Below, one piece after another: positions 35,280-45,676 of a stretch of DNA of 64,000 nucleotides. Made by a program: the position numbers and the translations under genes. The notes below the pieces were generated by a model, which saw nothing but the letters and a program-made list of their open reading frames with translations, did not search any database and was not told the origin of the DNA. The stretch is from Halobacillus alkaliphilus (GTDB lineage Bacteria > Bacillota > Bacilli > Bacillales > Halobacillaceae), in the NCBI RefSeq assembly GCF_900113125.1, contig NZ_FOOG01000005.1:99463-163462 (forward strand). The letters run 5' to 3'. Within the stretch, counting starts at the first letter, position 1, and every line of letters begins with the position of its first letter.

Positions 35280-36212
35280 ATGAGTAAAGTACGTACAGAA
35301 GATTTATTGGATCAATTTCAACTGGAATTGGTGGCTGGGAAAGATGGTGTACACCGTGAAATACATACAAGTGACATTTCGCGTCCAGGGGTGGAGATGA
35401 CAGGTTACTTTAAGTTTTACCCTAAAGAGCGTTTGCAGCTTCTCGGGAAGACTGAACTTTCATATTTCAATGAGCTATCCAATGAACAGCGTCAGGAAAG
35501 ATCAGAGAAACTGTGTACGGATGTTACACCCGGCATCGTTATCACAAGAGGTATGGACATTCCGAGTGAATTAATCACCGCTGCCCAGGAAGCCGGGGTA
35601 CCATTAATGCGCTCTCCTCATAAAACAACGAGAGTGATCAGCCGCCTCACAAATTTTCTTGAAACAAAATTTGCACCATTTACGGCTATCCATGGTGTCT
35701 TAGTAGACATTTATGGGATAGGTGTGCTCATTACTGGACAAAGTGGTGTAGGTAAAAGTGAGACCGCACTTGAGTTGGTCAAGCGCGGCCATCGTCTTGT
35801 GGCTGACGATAGTGTAGAAATCCGTCAGGAAGACTATGATACGTTAATAGGAAACAGCCCGCCCCTCATCGAACATCTGCTGGAAATTCGTGGACTTGGT
35901 ATTATTAACGTTATGACGTTATTTGGTGCAGGGGCTGTACGGAGTTTTAAACGAATCACGCTCATTATTAATCTTGAATTATGGGAGAAAAACAAACAGT
36001 ATGATCGTCTCGGGCTCGAAGAAGAAACAATGAAAATTATGGACGTAGAAATCCCTAAAGCTACCATACCGGTTCGCCCTGGACGTAATCTGGCTGTCAT
36101 TATCGAAGTAGCAGCCATGAACTTCCGTCTGAAGCGTATGGGAGTAAATGCTGCTGAAGAATTTTCGGAACGTTTAACCAATGTAATCGATCAAGATCAG
36201 CAAAATGATTAA
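35280..36212 (+). CDS. hprK: HPr kinase/phosphorylase
   Basis: This 310-residue bifunctional enzyme phosphorylates Ser46 of HPr and Crh with ATP or pyrophosphate and removes the phosphate with inorganic phosphate. It sets carbon catabolite repression through CcpA. The Walker A loop GQSGVGKS is at residues 153-160. The family signature [20 protein letters not shown] (near 203-222) follows the acidic VADDSVE segment. Length matches B. subtilis (310). The start is ATG 35280 after AAGGAGG. It is the first gene of hprK-lgt-yvoD-ppaX-yvoF, an order conserved in B. subtilis. Its partner Crh is at 61663-61917. Confidence 0.97.
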   Translation: MSKVRTEDLLDQFQLELVAGKDGVHREIHTSDISRPGVEMTGYFKFYPKERLQLLGKTELSYFNELSNEQRQERSEKLCTDVTPGIVITRGMDIPSELITAAQEAGVPLMRSPHKTTRVISRLTNFLETKFAPFTAIHGVLVDIYGIGVLITGQSGVGKSETALELVKRGHRLVADDSVEIRQEDYDTLIGNSPPLIEHLLEIRGLGIINVMTLFGAGAVRSFKRITLIINLELWEKNKQYDRLGLEEETMKIMDVEIPKATIPVRPGRNLAVIIEVAAMNFRLKRMGVNAAEEFSERLTNVIDQDQQND

Positions 36213-36226
36213 GGAGCGTGCGCGAC

Positions 36227-37060
36227 ATGACTTGTACACCTGAGGCTCTGGATCCTGTCTTAATCCAATTGGGGCCTTTACCTATTTACTGGTATGGATT
36301 TATTATCGCAACTGGCGCCTTTTTAGGACTGTGGATTGCGACCAATGAAACCGAACGTCTGGGACTTAAAAAAGACTATATGGTGGATATTGTAGTTTAT
36401 GCAATTCCAGTATCCATTTTATTTGCAAGAATTTATTACGTAATCTTCGAATGGGATCGATATGCCGGCGGTCCATGGTGGAAGGTTTTTGCCGTGTGGG
36501 AAGGCGGTATTGCTATTCACGGGGCTTTAATAGGAGCCGTACTCACAGCCGTTATATATACGCGGGTAAAAGGAATTTCCTTTTGGATGATGGCGGATAT
36601 TGCTGCACCGAGTTTAATTCTTGGACAAGCGATTGGACGCTGGGGGAACTTTATGAACCAGGAAGCTCATGGCGGCCCTGTTTCAGAAGCTTTTTACAAT
36701 AATTTCATGCAATATTTGCCTGGATTTATCAATCAACAAATGTGTATTGAAGGCACGGTTTATCATCCGACTTTTCTATATGAATCGTTTTGGAATATCC
36801 TAGGGTTTATTCTTCTTCTGGTACTGCGTCATAAATTTAATCCTCGTCGTGGAGAAGTATTCTTAAGCTATGTAATCTGGTATTCTGTAGGACGATTCTT
36901 TATTGAAGGTATGCGCACAGATAGTCTCTATTTATTCGGGGAAATTCGTATGGCTCAATTCATTTCCATCGTCTTAGTCTTATTCGCTGTAGCCGTGATG
37001 GTTTATCGTAGAAAAGCTGGGTATGCGGATAAATATTATAACGGAAAGAAAGCAAAATAA
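36227..37060 (+). CDS. lgt: Prolipoprotein diacylglyceryl transferase
   Basis: This integral membrane enzyme of 277 residues moves diacylglycerol from phosphatidylglycerol to the lipobox cysteine of prelipoproteins such as CccB in this window. Seven membrane segments are predicted. The Lgt signature [13 protein letters not shown] is near residues 138-150, with [11 protein letters not shown] near 90 and HPTFLYES near 180. ATG 36227 is 10 bases after AAGGAG. An in-frame GTG at 36218 is too close to the ribosome site. It lies 14 bases after hprK and 13 before yvoD. Confidence 0.96.
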   Translation: MTCTPEALDPVLIQLGPLPIYWYGFIIATGAFLGLWIATNETERLGLKKDYMVDIVVYAIPVSILFARIYYVIFEWDRYAGGPWWKVFAVWEGGIAIHGALIGAVLTAVIYTRVKGISFWMMADIAAPSLILGQAIGRWGNFMNQEAHGGPVSEAFYNNFMQYLPGFINQQMCIEGTVYHPTFLYESFWNILGFILLLVLRHKFNPRRGEVFLSYVIWYSVGRFFIEGMRTDSLYLFGEIRMAQFISIVLVLFAVAVMVYRRKAGYADKYYNGKKAK

Positions 37061-37073
37061 GGGAGAGTAGGAA

Positions 37074-38030
37074 ATGAAGGGCATTTTATTACGAGGGGGA
37101 AGGAAAGGACTAGACCTCACGTGGTCACTTGGAAAGGTTATTTTTCCAGTAACTCTTATAGTAACGATCCTTCAATTTACACCAGTGCTGTCGTGGGTTA
37201 TGGATCAATTAGAACCACTGATGCAATGGATTGGACTATCAGGGGAAGCAGCTGTTCCGCTTGTTTTAGGCAACTTTTTGAATTTGTATGCTGGTATTGC
37301 CGCGATTATTTCTTTTGATTTCACGGTGAAAGAGGTTTTTATTATGGCGGTGATGATGTCCTTTTCCCATAATCTGCTGATAGAATCAACGGTTGCGAAG
37401 CGGGTTGGAGTCAGCTGGTGGTTTGTGGCTGGAATTAGGATCGGCCTGGCTTTCTTGTCTGCTATTTTTATCAATCTTATTTGGAATGGTGGAAGCAGCG
37501 CAGCTAAATACGGCTTGACTCCGGAGAAAGCCGCTGATCCAGAAGGATGGAATGAGATTATATGGCAGGGCTTGGAGACAGCTTTTATGGGAATTCTCCA
37601 ACTGGCTTTCATTGTCATTCCATTAATGGTTTTTATGCAATATTTACGCGAAAAAGGCTGGCTGGACCGCTTCTCAGAATGGGTTGCTCCAGCAACTCGT
37701 TTTCTTGGGATGGAGCGAAACACCTCGATGACGCTGGCAGCTGGATTAACGATAGGCCTGGCCTATGGTGCTGGTTTAATGATTCAGGCTGTGGAGGAAG
37801 ATGGGGTGTCCAAGAAGGACATGTATTTAGCCCTCATTTTTCTAGTGTCCTGTCACGCTGTGGTAGAGGATACACTGATTTTTATCCCGCTTGGGATACC
37901 AATATGGCCACTGCTCGCAATACGGCTGGTGACAGCTATATTACTTACCGCTTCTGTCGGTTTTATATGGAATAAACTACAACAAGAGAGAAAGGAAACT
38001 TCGAATGAACATACGCACCATTCTATTTGA
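37074..38030 (+). CDS. yvoD: Nucleoside-recognition (Gate) domain membrane protein YvoD
   Basis: This 318-residue membrane protein has eight or so helices and two Gate/nucleoside-recognition repeats: VPLVLGNFLNLYAGIAAI near 62-79 and a mirrored unit around residues 215-290 (SMTLAAGLTIGLAYGAGLM, VSCHAVVEDTLIF). Members of this superfamily are thought to form transport gates; the substrate is unknown. The context in the hprK operon, with ppaX overlapping its 3' end by 26 bases, is as in B. subtilis. The start is ATG 37074, after AGGGAGAGTAGG. Confidence 0.88.
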   Translation: MKGILLRGGRKGLDLTWSLGKVIFPVTLIVTILQFTPVLSWVMDQLEPLMQWIGLSGEAAVPLVLGNFLNLYAGIAAIISFDFTVKEVFIMAVMMSFSHNLLIESTVAKRVGVSWWFVAGIRIGLAFLSAIFINLIWNGGSSAAKYGLTPEKAADPEGWNEIIWQGLETAFMGILQLAFIVIPLMVFMQYLREKGWLDRFSEWVAPATRFLGMERNTSMTLAAGLTIGLAYGAGLMIQAVEEDGVSKKDMYLALIFLVSCHAVVEDTLIFIPLGIPIWPLLAIRLVTAILLTASVGFIWNKLQQERKETSNEHTHHSI

Positions 38031-38643
38031 TTTAGATGGAACCCTGATCGATACGAATGACCTGATTATTGCTTCATTTACACATACCATAAAGGAGTAC
38101 AGTGATCGCTCGTACACTAGAGATGAAATTCTGGACTTTATAGGTCCTCCTCTTCGTGAGAGTTTAGAAAAGATTAATCCCGAGCGTGTGGAAGACATGG
38201 TAGAAACGTATCGGAAACATAATATTGAAAATCATGAGGCTTATGTCAGGGCTTATGACGGAGTCGTGGATACAATCCGCCAGTTAAAGGAAGCAGGTTA
38301 CAGAATGGGGATTGTAACTACCAAAATGAAAAACACGGTTCAGATGGGCCTTGAAATTACTGGGCTTGACGGCTTGTTTGAAACCATTATCACCCTTGAT
38401 GATGTAACCAATGCAAAACCACATCCTGAACCTATCGTTAAGGCTCTTCACGCATTAGACTCCAAAGCCTCCGAGGCCTTGATGGTTGGAGATAACACAC
38501 ACGATATTGAAGCCGGTCATAACGCTGGTACTCACACGGCAGGTGTAGCATGGACGGTTAAAGGCAGAGAAGTACTTGAGCAGCTTAAGCCTGATTATAT
38601 GCTTAACCATATGAGTGAACTGCTTGAAATTACAGGGGGATAA
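38005..38643 (+). CDS. ppaX: Pyrophosphatase PpaX
   Basis: This 212-residue HAD-family hydrolase destroys the pyrophosphate that HprK releases on dephosphorylating HPr-Ser-P, pulling that reaction forward. HAD motif I is FDLDGTLIDT (residues 8-17), motif II VTTKMK near 110, and motif IV GDNTHDIEAG near 165. The start is ATG 38005, with GAGAAAGGAAAC upstream, inside the end of yvoD. The operon position next to hprK supports PpaX over generic phosphoglycolate phosphatases, which look alike. Confidence 0.93.
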   Translation: MNIRTILFDLDGTLIDTNDLIIASFTHTIKEYSDRSYTRDEILDFIGPPLRESLEKINPERVEDMVETYRKHNIENHEAYVRAYDGVVDTIRQLKEAGYRMGIVTTKMKNTVQMGLEITGLDGLFETIITLDDVTNAKPHPEPIVKALHALDSKASEALMVGDNTHDIEAGHNAGTHTAGVAWTVKGREVLEQLKPDYMLNHMSELLEITGG

Positions 38644-38646
38644 CCG

Positions 38647-39159
38647 ATGAGAAAAACGGAACGTTATCCAGTTGAAGGTGCGAATTCTTTATGGCACATC
38701 TATAAGACGGTGCCGTTTTTCAAGGTGGTTAAAAACTTTACGGTCATTCAGCTGGCTCGCTACACCCCTTTTCTGGGGATGAAAAACTGGCTCTATCGGA
38801 CACTTTTACGTATGGAAGTTGGAAAGCAAACCGCGTTCGCCTTAATGGTTATGGTAGATATTATGTTTCCGGAACGGATTCGAGTAGGCCACAATACGGT
38901 GATCGGCTATAATACAACCATACTAGCTCATGAGTATTTAATTGATGAATATCGATTAGGAGATGTCACCATCGGGGATGAAGTACTGATTGGGGCCAAT
39001 ACGACGATTCTCCCGGGTATTACAATAGGTAATCATGCAGTGGTCTCCGCAGGTACGCTTGTTCATAAAGACGTGCCGGCTGGAACCTTTGTTGGAGGTA
39101 ATCCAATGAAAATAATTTATACAAAGGAAGAAATGGACGCGCGTAAGGAATCCAATTGA
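38647..39159 (+). CDS. yvoF: Left-handed beta-helix acyltransferase YvoF
   Basis: This 170-residue protein has hexapeptide repeats of the left-handed beta-helix acyltransferase type (IRVGHNTVIGYNTTI, VTIGDEVLIGANTTILPGIT, IGNHAVVSAGTLVHKDVPA). The final GGNPMKIIY is the usual end of maltose/galactoside O-acetyltransferase-like enzymes. The acceptor is unknown. It starts at ATG 38647, three bases after the ppaX stop, and is the last gene of the hprK operon. No clear terminator was seen in the 140 bases before glpP. Confidence 0.88.
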   Translation: MRKTERYPVEGANSLWHIYKTVPFFKVVKNFTVIQLARYTPFLGMKNWLYRTLLRMEVGKQTAFALMVMVDIMFPERIRVGHNTVIGYNTTILAHEYLIDEYRLGDVTIGDEVLIGANTTILPGITIGNHAVVSAGTLVHKDVPAGTFVGGNPMKIIYTKEEMDARKESN

Positions 39160-39298
39160 GTTATAAATGACTCACTGCAAGCGTAGTGCCTGATAATTAT
39201 GGAGACCCGCTTTCCCTAGTTCTTCATCCTAAAGGGAAAAGAAAGGAATCCCCAGCATCATTTTTATCGAAGGTTCATAAAAGAAATGAGGTGAACTG

Positions 39299-39853
39299 AT
39301 GAATATTCATCAATCTGTCCTGCCGGCTGTGCGGAAGATTAAAGATTTTGAAGCTTTATTAGATAGCGAAACGGAATATATAATTATACTTGACAGCCGC
39401 TTGGGATTACTTCGAAAACTGGTAAGAATCGGACAAAAAGCTGGGAAAAAGATACTTGTACACATTGACTTAATTCAAGGATTGAAAGCGGATGATTATG
39501 GAATGGAATATGTAGCCCAGGAAGTTAAACCCGATGGGGTGATATCGACAAGGGCCAATGTAATCCATCAGGCTAAAAAGCATGATCTTATATCTGTTCA
39601 GCGTTTATTTCTAATAGACAGTCAGGCTATTGACCATAATATATCAATCATCCAAAAAACAAAGCCTGATTTTGTCGAAGTTTTACCTGGGGTCTTACCG
39701 GGAATGATAAAAGAGATTAAAGATCAATTGGACATCCCTGTTATTGCTGGCGGTTTGATTCGAACGAATGATGAGATCAATCGAGCTCTTGAAGCGGGGG
39801 CTTCAGCAGTTTCAACTTCACGTTCTGGTTTATGGCAATATAAGCAAAGGTAA
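39299..39853 (+). CDS. glpP: Glycerol uptake operon antiterminator GlpP
   Basis: This 184-residue RNA-binding protein binds leader mRNA of glp genes when glycerol-3-phosphate is present and prevents early termination. It also stabilises the message. Family segments are ILDSRLGLLRKLVRIGQK (residues about 24-41), VHIDLIQGL, GVISTRANVI and the phosphate-binding-like end VIAGGLIRTNDEI-ALEAGASAVSTS. It starts at ATG 39299 after GAGGTGAAC. The gene heads glpP-glpF-glpK-glpD, as in B. subtilis, and fitting terminators precede glpF and glpD. Confidence 0.95.
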   Translation: MNIHQSVLPAVRKIKDFEALLDSETEYIIILDSRLGLLRKLVRIGQKAGKKILVHIDLIQGLKADDYGMEYVAQEVKPDGVISTRANVIHQAKKHDLISVQRLFLIDSQAIDHNISIIQKTKPDFVEVLPGVLPGMIKEIKDQLDIPVIAGGLIRTNDEINRALEAGASAVSTSRSGLWQYKQR

Positions 39854-39886
39854 ACTTCAGTCCTTTCGTGATTGAAACTGACGAAG

Positions 39887-39934
39887 CCACACAAACGCTT
39901 TCAGCTGAAGCGATTAGTTTGTGTGGTTTTTTTT
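39887..39934 (+). terminator. Leader terminator before glpFK (likely GlpP target)
   Basis: CCACACAAAC (39887-39896) pairs with GTTTGTGTGG (39917-39926), followed by T8. The loop holds its own hairpin, CGCTT-CAGCTG-AAGCG-like, at 39896-39912. Its position between glpP and glpF suggests antitermination control of glpFK. Confidence 0.8.
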
Positions 39935-39971
39935 CTATGTATGAACGGCTATGAGGAAGGAGAGAAGACTA

Positions 39972-40772
39972 TTGACTGAGTTCATGGGTGAATTGATTGG
40001 AACGATGATACTTATCATTCTTGGTGGGGGCGTTATTGCCGGTGCCAACTTGAAAGATACGAAAGCAGACGGAGGATGGGTTCTTATTACTGTAGCATGG
40101 GGGCTGGCTGTAGCCATGGGCGTTTATGCCGTAGGAAAACTGACGGGTGGACATATTAACCCTGCAGTTACGCTAGGACTGGCATCCGTTGGAGATTTTC
40201 CATGGCAAAAAGTACCTATGTATATTGCTGCTCAGATGACAGGCGCTTTTATAGGCGCAGTCATCGTATTCTTTCATTATATCCCTCACTGGAAGGATAC
40301 AGAAGATCAATTAGCGATTAAGTCTATTTTTTGTACAGACCCAGCAATCCGTAGTCCAATTTCCAATTTAATCAGTGAAATAATTGGAACCTTCGTACTA
40401 GTGATGGGGATTTTGTTCATTGGGGCAAACGAATTCACTGAAGGGCTGAACCCCATAATTGTCGGCTTGTTAATTGTAGCCATCGGTATGTCTCTTGGAG
40501 CTACAACCGGCTACGCCATCAACCCCGCGCGTGATTTGGGTCCAAGAATAGCTCATGCCGTTCTTCCTATTCCTGGTAAAGGTGGATCCGATTGGAGCTA
40601 TTCATGGGTTCCTGTACTTGGCCCGATTATCGGAGGCGTGTATGGAGGTTTATTCTACCAGGCCATTTTCAAAGGAAGTTACACGGCAGGATTCTGGGTA
40701 TTATCTTTAATTATAGTAACCCTGCTTATTTTATCTATGAGAATAGAGTTGAAGAAAGTTCAAACTACTTAA
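39972..40772 (+). CDS. glpF: Glycerol uptake facilitator (aquaglyceroporin)
   Basis: This membrane channel of 266 residues admits glycerol by facilitated diffusion. There are six helices and two NPA half-helices: GHINPAVTLG near 58 and YAINPARDLGPR near 180; the Arg and Asp following the second NPA are typical of glycerol-conducting members. TTG 39972 (MTEFMGELIGTM) lies 9 bases after GAGGAAGGAG and aligns with the known GlpF N-terminus. The in-frame ATG at 39951 falls inside the ribosome site and is rejected. glpK starts 31 bases after the stop. Confidence 0.95.
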   Translation: MTEFMGELIGTMILIILGGGVIAGANLKDTKADGGWVLITVAWGLAVAMGVYAVGKLTGGHINPAVTLGLASVGDFPWQKVPMYIAAQMTGAFIGAVIVFFHYIPHWKDTEDQLAIKSIFCTDPAIRSPISNLISEIIGTFVLVMGILFIGANEFTEGLNPIIVGLLIVAIGMSLGATTGYAINPARDLGPRIAHAVLPIPGKGGSDWSYSWVPVLGPIIGGVYGGLFYQAIFKGSYTAGFWVLSLIIVTLLILSMRIELKKVQTT

Positions 40773-40800
40773 TACTTAATAATTAGAGGAGGAAGCATAA

Positions 40801-42300
<1,500 letters not shown>

Positions 42301-42303
42301 TTT

Positions 42304-42331
42304 TTGACTTAGGGAAATAATCTGATATAAT
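42304..42331 (+). promoter_or_regulatory. Promoter of glpD
   Basis: TTGACT (42304-42309), 16 bases and TATAAT (42326-42331). Only 3 bases after the glpK stop. Confidence 0.8.
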
Positions 42332-42367
42332 TGAAATACAAGTTAATTCAATCGGTCGGAGATATGG

Positions 42368-42422
42368 AGAGACCACGAACCTTTATGCACATAACATAAA
42401 GTGACTCGTGGTCTCTTTTTTT
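42368..42422 (+). terminator. GlpP-type leader terminator before glpD
   Basis: AGAGACCACGA pairs perfectly with TCGTGGTCTCT across a long loop, followed by T7. It lies in the glpD leader, about 120 bases before the start codon, the position of the B. subtilis GlpP-controlled terminator. Confidence 0.85.
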
Positions 42423-42543
42423 ATATCCGGTCAAAGATTCTATCACAATAGGTAATTGCACACATATTTCCGCGAATAATGGGGAATAAACGTAGCAGAA
42501 GATGGTAACATTAATCAAGCCCAACGAAATAAGGAGAGATAAC

Positions 42544-44211
42544 ATGAAACCCTTCTCAAGTTATGAGAGAACATCACATTTTGATAAACTCACCCAAGAA
42601 GATTGGGATGTCCTTGTCATTGGAGGCGGCATTACCGGATCTGGGATTGCTCTTGATGCAGCCAGCCGAGGAATGAAAACAACAGTAGTTGAAATGCAGG
42701 ATTACGCAGCTGGTACCTCCAGCCGATCCACAAAACTTGTCCATGGTGGTCTTCGTTACCTAAAGAATTTCGAAGTTAAAATGGTTGCAGAAGTAGGGAA
42801 AGAACGTGAAATCGTGTACGAAAATGGTCCTCACGTAACTACACCAGAGTGGATGATGCTTCCGTTCCATCAGGGAGGCAACTTTGGTCCATTTTCGACA
42901 AGCCTTGGACTGCGTGTTTATGATTACCTGGCAGGGGTGAAAAAATCGGAACGCCGAACGATGTTCAGCCCTGAAGAAGCTCTAGAACGGGAACCACTAG
43001 TTAAGAAGGAAAACCTTAAAGGGGCCGGTTTCTATGTAGAATATAAAACTGATGATGCCCGCTTAACGCTTGAAGTTATGAAAAAAGCAGTAGAGCATGG
43101 GGCAAATTCCCTTAACTACGCTAAAGTGGTCGATTTTATCTATAATGAAGACGGTAAGATGGTCGGAGCTAAAATAGAAAATACCATCTCCGGGAAGCAA
43201 TATCATGTGAAAGCTAAGAAAATTATTAACGCAGGAGGACCATGGGTAGATGATCTGCGTGAAATTGATGGCTCGAAAAAAGGAAAAACCCTTCAGCTTA
43301 CAAAAGGAATACACCTTGTGTTCGATCAGTCTAAATTCCCGCTTAAACAGGCAATTTATTTCGACAGCCCGGATGGTCGAATGATCTTTGCCATTCCTCG
43401 TGACGGTAAGACTTATGTGGGTACAACCGATACGCAGTATTCGGAGGAGATCTCACACCCGACCATGACGGAAGATGATCGTGACTATGTGCTTAATGCT
43501 ATTCATGATATGTTTCCAACCGTTGATGTGACGGCGGAAGACGTAGAATCCAGCTGGGCAGGGGTACGTCCATTGATTCATGAGGAAGGAAAAGATCCTT
43601 CAGAAATTTCACGAAAAGATGAAATCTTTATTTCTGATTCAGGTTTGATTTCTATGGCAGGCGGTAAATTAACTGGTTACCGTAAGATGTCTCAACAAGC
43701 TGTAGATATCGTACGCGATCAACTGATGGAGGAATACGGAATTCTTTATTCTGACTCTGAAACGAAGTACATGCCGATTTCTGGTGGAGAAGTAAATGGC
43801 TCCCAAGGATTTAAGCAGTTCTTAAAAGAGAGAATTCAGATTGGAGAATCCATCGGTCTTTCCGAAGAAACGGCTGAAAAACTTGTCCGTCTTTACGGAT
43901 CCAATGTAGACGCGGTTTTCCATATTTATAAAAACTGTAAACAGGAAGCTCAACAGGCGCAGCTTGAACCGGTGGTTTTTGCCCAGCTTGCTTATGCACT
44001 GGAAGCAGAATTCACGTATAAACCCGTAGACTTCTTTGTGCGCAGGACGGCAGCTTTATTCTTTAATATTAACTGGGTTCATGAACACAAGGAAGCTGTT
44101 ATTAACTATATGGCGCAAGCCTTGAATTACACCGATGAACAAAAACACAACTACACGCAAGAGTTGGACCAGCTTCTCAAAGAAGCCGTAGTCCCAATTG
44201 AATATGTGTAA
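42544..44211 (+). CDS. glpD: Aerobic glycerol-3-phosphate dehydrogenase
   Basis: This membrane-associated flavoenzyme of 555 residues oxidises glycerol-3-phosphate to dihydroxyacetone phosphate and passes electrons to menaquinone. The FAD-binding motif VIGGGITGSGIALDAASRG is near residues 24-42. Other family segments are GTSSRSTKLVHGGLRYL, KGIHLVFD, YVGTTDT and SMAGGKLTGYRKM. ATG 42544 follows AAGGAGAGATAAC; the in-frame ATG at 42502 has no ribosome site and lies in the leader. It has its own promoter and leader terminator. A C-terminal domain of about 130 residues is present as usual. Confidence 0.96.
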   Translation: MKPFSSYERTSHFDKLTQEDWDVLVIGGGITGSGIALDAASRGMKTTVVEMQDYAAGTSSRSTKLVHGGLRYLKNFEVKMVAEVGKEREIVYENGPHVTTPEWMMLPFHQGGNFGPFSTSLGLRVYDYLAGVKKSERRTMFSPEEALEREPLVKKENLKGAGFYVEYKTDDARLTLEVMKKAVEHGANSLNYAKVVDFIYNEDGKMVGAKIENTISGKQYHVKAKKIINAGGPWVDDLREIDGSKKGKTLQLTKGIHLVFDQSKFPLKQAIYFDSPDGRMIFAIPRDGKTYVGTTDTQYSEEISHPTMTEDDRDYVLNAIHDMFPTVDVTAEDVESSWAGVRPLIHEEGKDPSEISRKDEIFISDSGLISMAGGKLTGYRKMSQQAVDIVRDQLMEEYGILYSDSETKYMPISGGEVNGSQGFKQFLKERIQIGESIGLSEETAEKLVRLYGSNVDAVFHIYKNCKQEAQQAQLEPVVFAQLAYALEAEFTYKPVDFFVRRTAALFFNINWVHEHKEAVINYMAQALNYTDEQKHNYTQELDQLLKEAVVPIEYV

Positions 44212-44224
44212 ATTTTCGTCGAAT

Positions 44225-44254
44225 AGCGTCCCGTATTTCCGGGGCGCTTTTTTG
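44225..44254 (+). terminator. Rho-independent terminator of glpD
   Basis: AGCGTCCCG pairs with CGGGGCGCT (one G-U) and is followed by T6. Confidence 0.85.
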
Positions 44255-44343
44255 TGCTTATATTGGAAAAAAAGGGATATGGTAAACTATAATTATGAAA
44301 CTATTACCAAAAGGAACCATAAAATAGGACAGAGGTGAAGAAT

Positions 44344-45156
44344 ATGTTGAATGTCCAAACTCTGATCCGGCAGGACGGCCGGAGGCAACTGATTACGGGA
44401 GGGGTGTTGGTCGCCACCGGACTTTTTTTCTTACTAAGCATACTTGCCTGGCAATATCAAAGTTTTCTATTGAGTCTTCTGTACGGACCTGTGTTAACGA
44501 TTAGCGGACTAGCTTTGTTAAAAACCGGGTTCCGCGATTATGAAAAAGCTAAACAGACCGATAGCGGTTTTACCAAAGATTATATGATCGATACAGTTGA
44601 AAAACTTCCGGGGCGCATGTATATGGGTCATAGTACGAAAAATTTTTTTCAGGCCACATTATATGATATGGATGGAAAGGCATACACTCGTATTAACGAA
44701 GAACCCAGCTTCCTGCATAAGCTGACTTTTTTAGCTTATTATGGATCGATTCTTTCTGCAGACTATACCATGTACAATCAACACGGAGACGCTGTGTACC
44801 ACATAGAGAAGAAGGGAGGGTTCTCATGGCGCGGATATGTCCAGCTCCCAAATGGGCATTATGTGGCTTATACAAAGGATAGTAAAGATAAGGCCACAGG
44901 CAGGAGGATCTTTCACTATGTAGAGAAAGATTATTGTAGATGGAGTGCGGAGGGGGACCCTTATATTGGACACTATAAGGTAAAGGACCATGTGGGGACC
45001 GTCTGGGCTGTTATTAAACAGAATGCCATTCCTGTAGAAGCGGCAGAACGCTTTGAAGAAATAAATGGATACTTAATTGAGTGGAAGAAGCGCGATGAAA
45101 TTCCTCAATCCCTACTCGCTTTTTTGTTTCTATTACAATCACGACAGAATCTATGA
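44344..45156 (+). CDS. Uncharacterised protein with two membrane helices and a beta-rich domain
   Basis: I do not recognise this 270-residue protein with certainty. Two hydrophobic helices near the N-terminus (QLITGGVLVATGLFFLLSIL and LLYGPVLTISGLALL, residues about 15-60) are followed by a soluble, Tyr/Gly/Lys-rich, mostly beta-strand domain (YDMDGKAYTRI, MYNQHGDAVYHIEKKGGFSW, DGYVQLPNGHYVAYTKDS-like). The strand pattern recalls tubby/LURP-like or plain beta-sandwich domains, but this is only resemblance. ATG 44344 follows AGAGGTGA; an in-frame GTG at 44335 is inside that site. It stands alone between two terminators. Confidence 0.7.
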   Translation: MLNVQTLIRQDGRRQLITGGVLVATGLFFLLSILAWQYQSFLLSLLYGPVLTISGLALLKTGFRDYEKAKQTDSGFTKDYMIDTVEKLPGRMYMGHSTKNFFQATLYDMDGKAYTRINEEPSFLHKLTFLAYYGSILSADYTMYNQHGDAVYHIEKKGGFSWRGYVQLPNGHYVAYTKDSKDKATGRRIFHYVEKDYCRWSAEGDPYIGHYKVKDHVGTVWAVIKQNAIPVEAAERFEEINGYLIEWKKRDEIPQSLLAFLFLLQSRQNL

Positions 45157-45162
45157 GGCAGC

Positions 45163-45191
45163 ACACCCTGTTTAACAAACAGGGTGTTTTT
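45163..45191 (+). terminator. Rho-independent terminator
   Basis: ACACCCTGTTT pairs perfectly with AAACAGGGTGT around an AAC loop, followed by T6. Confidence 0.9.
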
Positions 45192-45216
45192 TATGATAAT
45201 TTCCAAATTTTTATAG

Positions 45217-45247
45217 TTGAACTTAACGTTAACGTAAATGGTATATT
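45217..45247 (+). promoter_or_regulatory. MerR-type promoter with operator in a 19-base spacer
   Basis: TTGAAC (45217-45222), a 19-base spacer and TATATT (45242-45247). The spacer contains the perfect palindrome ACGTTAACGT (45226-45235), extended to the near-palindrome TTAACGTTAACGTAAA. A stretched 19-base spacer with an operator inside is the classic arrangement for MerR activators. The promoter precedes a merR-family gene, so self-regulation is likely. Confidence 0.7.
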
Positions 45248-45286
45248 ATAATTGTTAGAATTTTCAAACTGATCAGGGAGGGAAAG

Positions 45287-45676
45287 ATGGTTGAAGATTT
45301 AGCAATTGCTGAAGTAGCAGAAAAATTTCAGGTGACCACAAGGACGATCCGCTATTATGAAGAAATTGGACTCGTTCATCCCCATCGAGAGAATGGACAT
45401 AGACGCTTCAGCCGAAAAGACATAACAAGATTAAGTCTTGTTTTTCGCGGAAAGAAATATGGATTTCAATTAGAAGAAATTAAAAACATGATCCAACTGA
45501 TTGATCTTGATCCTTCGGGTGTACAGCAATTAGAAAAAACAATGGAGTATGGTCGCAGAAAAATGAGAGAAATTGACCGTCGATTAGTGGAATTGGAGCA
45601 ACTGAAGACTGAGATGAATTCATGGTTGCAGAAGTTTGAAGAAGAGTTAGTAAAAAGGAAAGGGGAACCCTTGTGA
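45287..45676 (+). CDS. MerR-family transcriptional regulator
   Basis: This 129-residue protein has an N-terminal winged helix (IAEVAEKFQVTTRTIRYYEEIGL, residues about 7-29), the wing HRENGHRRFSRKDI, and a C-terminal dimer coiled coil (about 78-120). No cysteines for metal or redox sensing are present, so the effector is probably organic. It forms an operon with an acyl-CoA synthetase and an acyl-CoA dehydrogenase, and in Bacilli MerR regulators of this layout (LiuR-like) control branched-chain or fatty-acid breakdown. Inference: it senses an acyl-CoA or related ligand. ATG 45287 after GGGAGGG. Its end overlaps the next start by four bases. Confidence 0.88.
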   Translation: MVEDLAIAEVAEKFQVTTRTIRYYEEIGLVHPHRENGHRRFSRKDITRLSLVFRGKKYGFQLEEIKNMIQLIDLDPSGVQQLEKTMEYGRRKMREIDRRLVELEQLKTEMNSWLQKFEEELVKRKGEPL

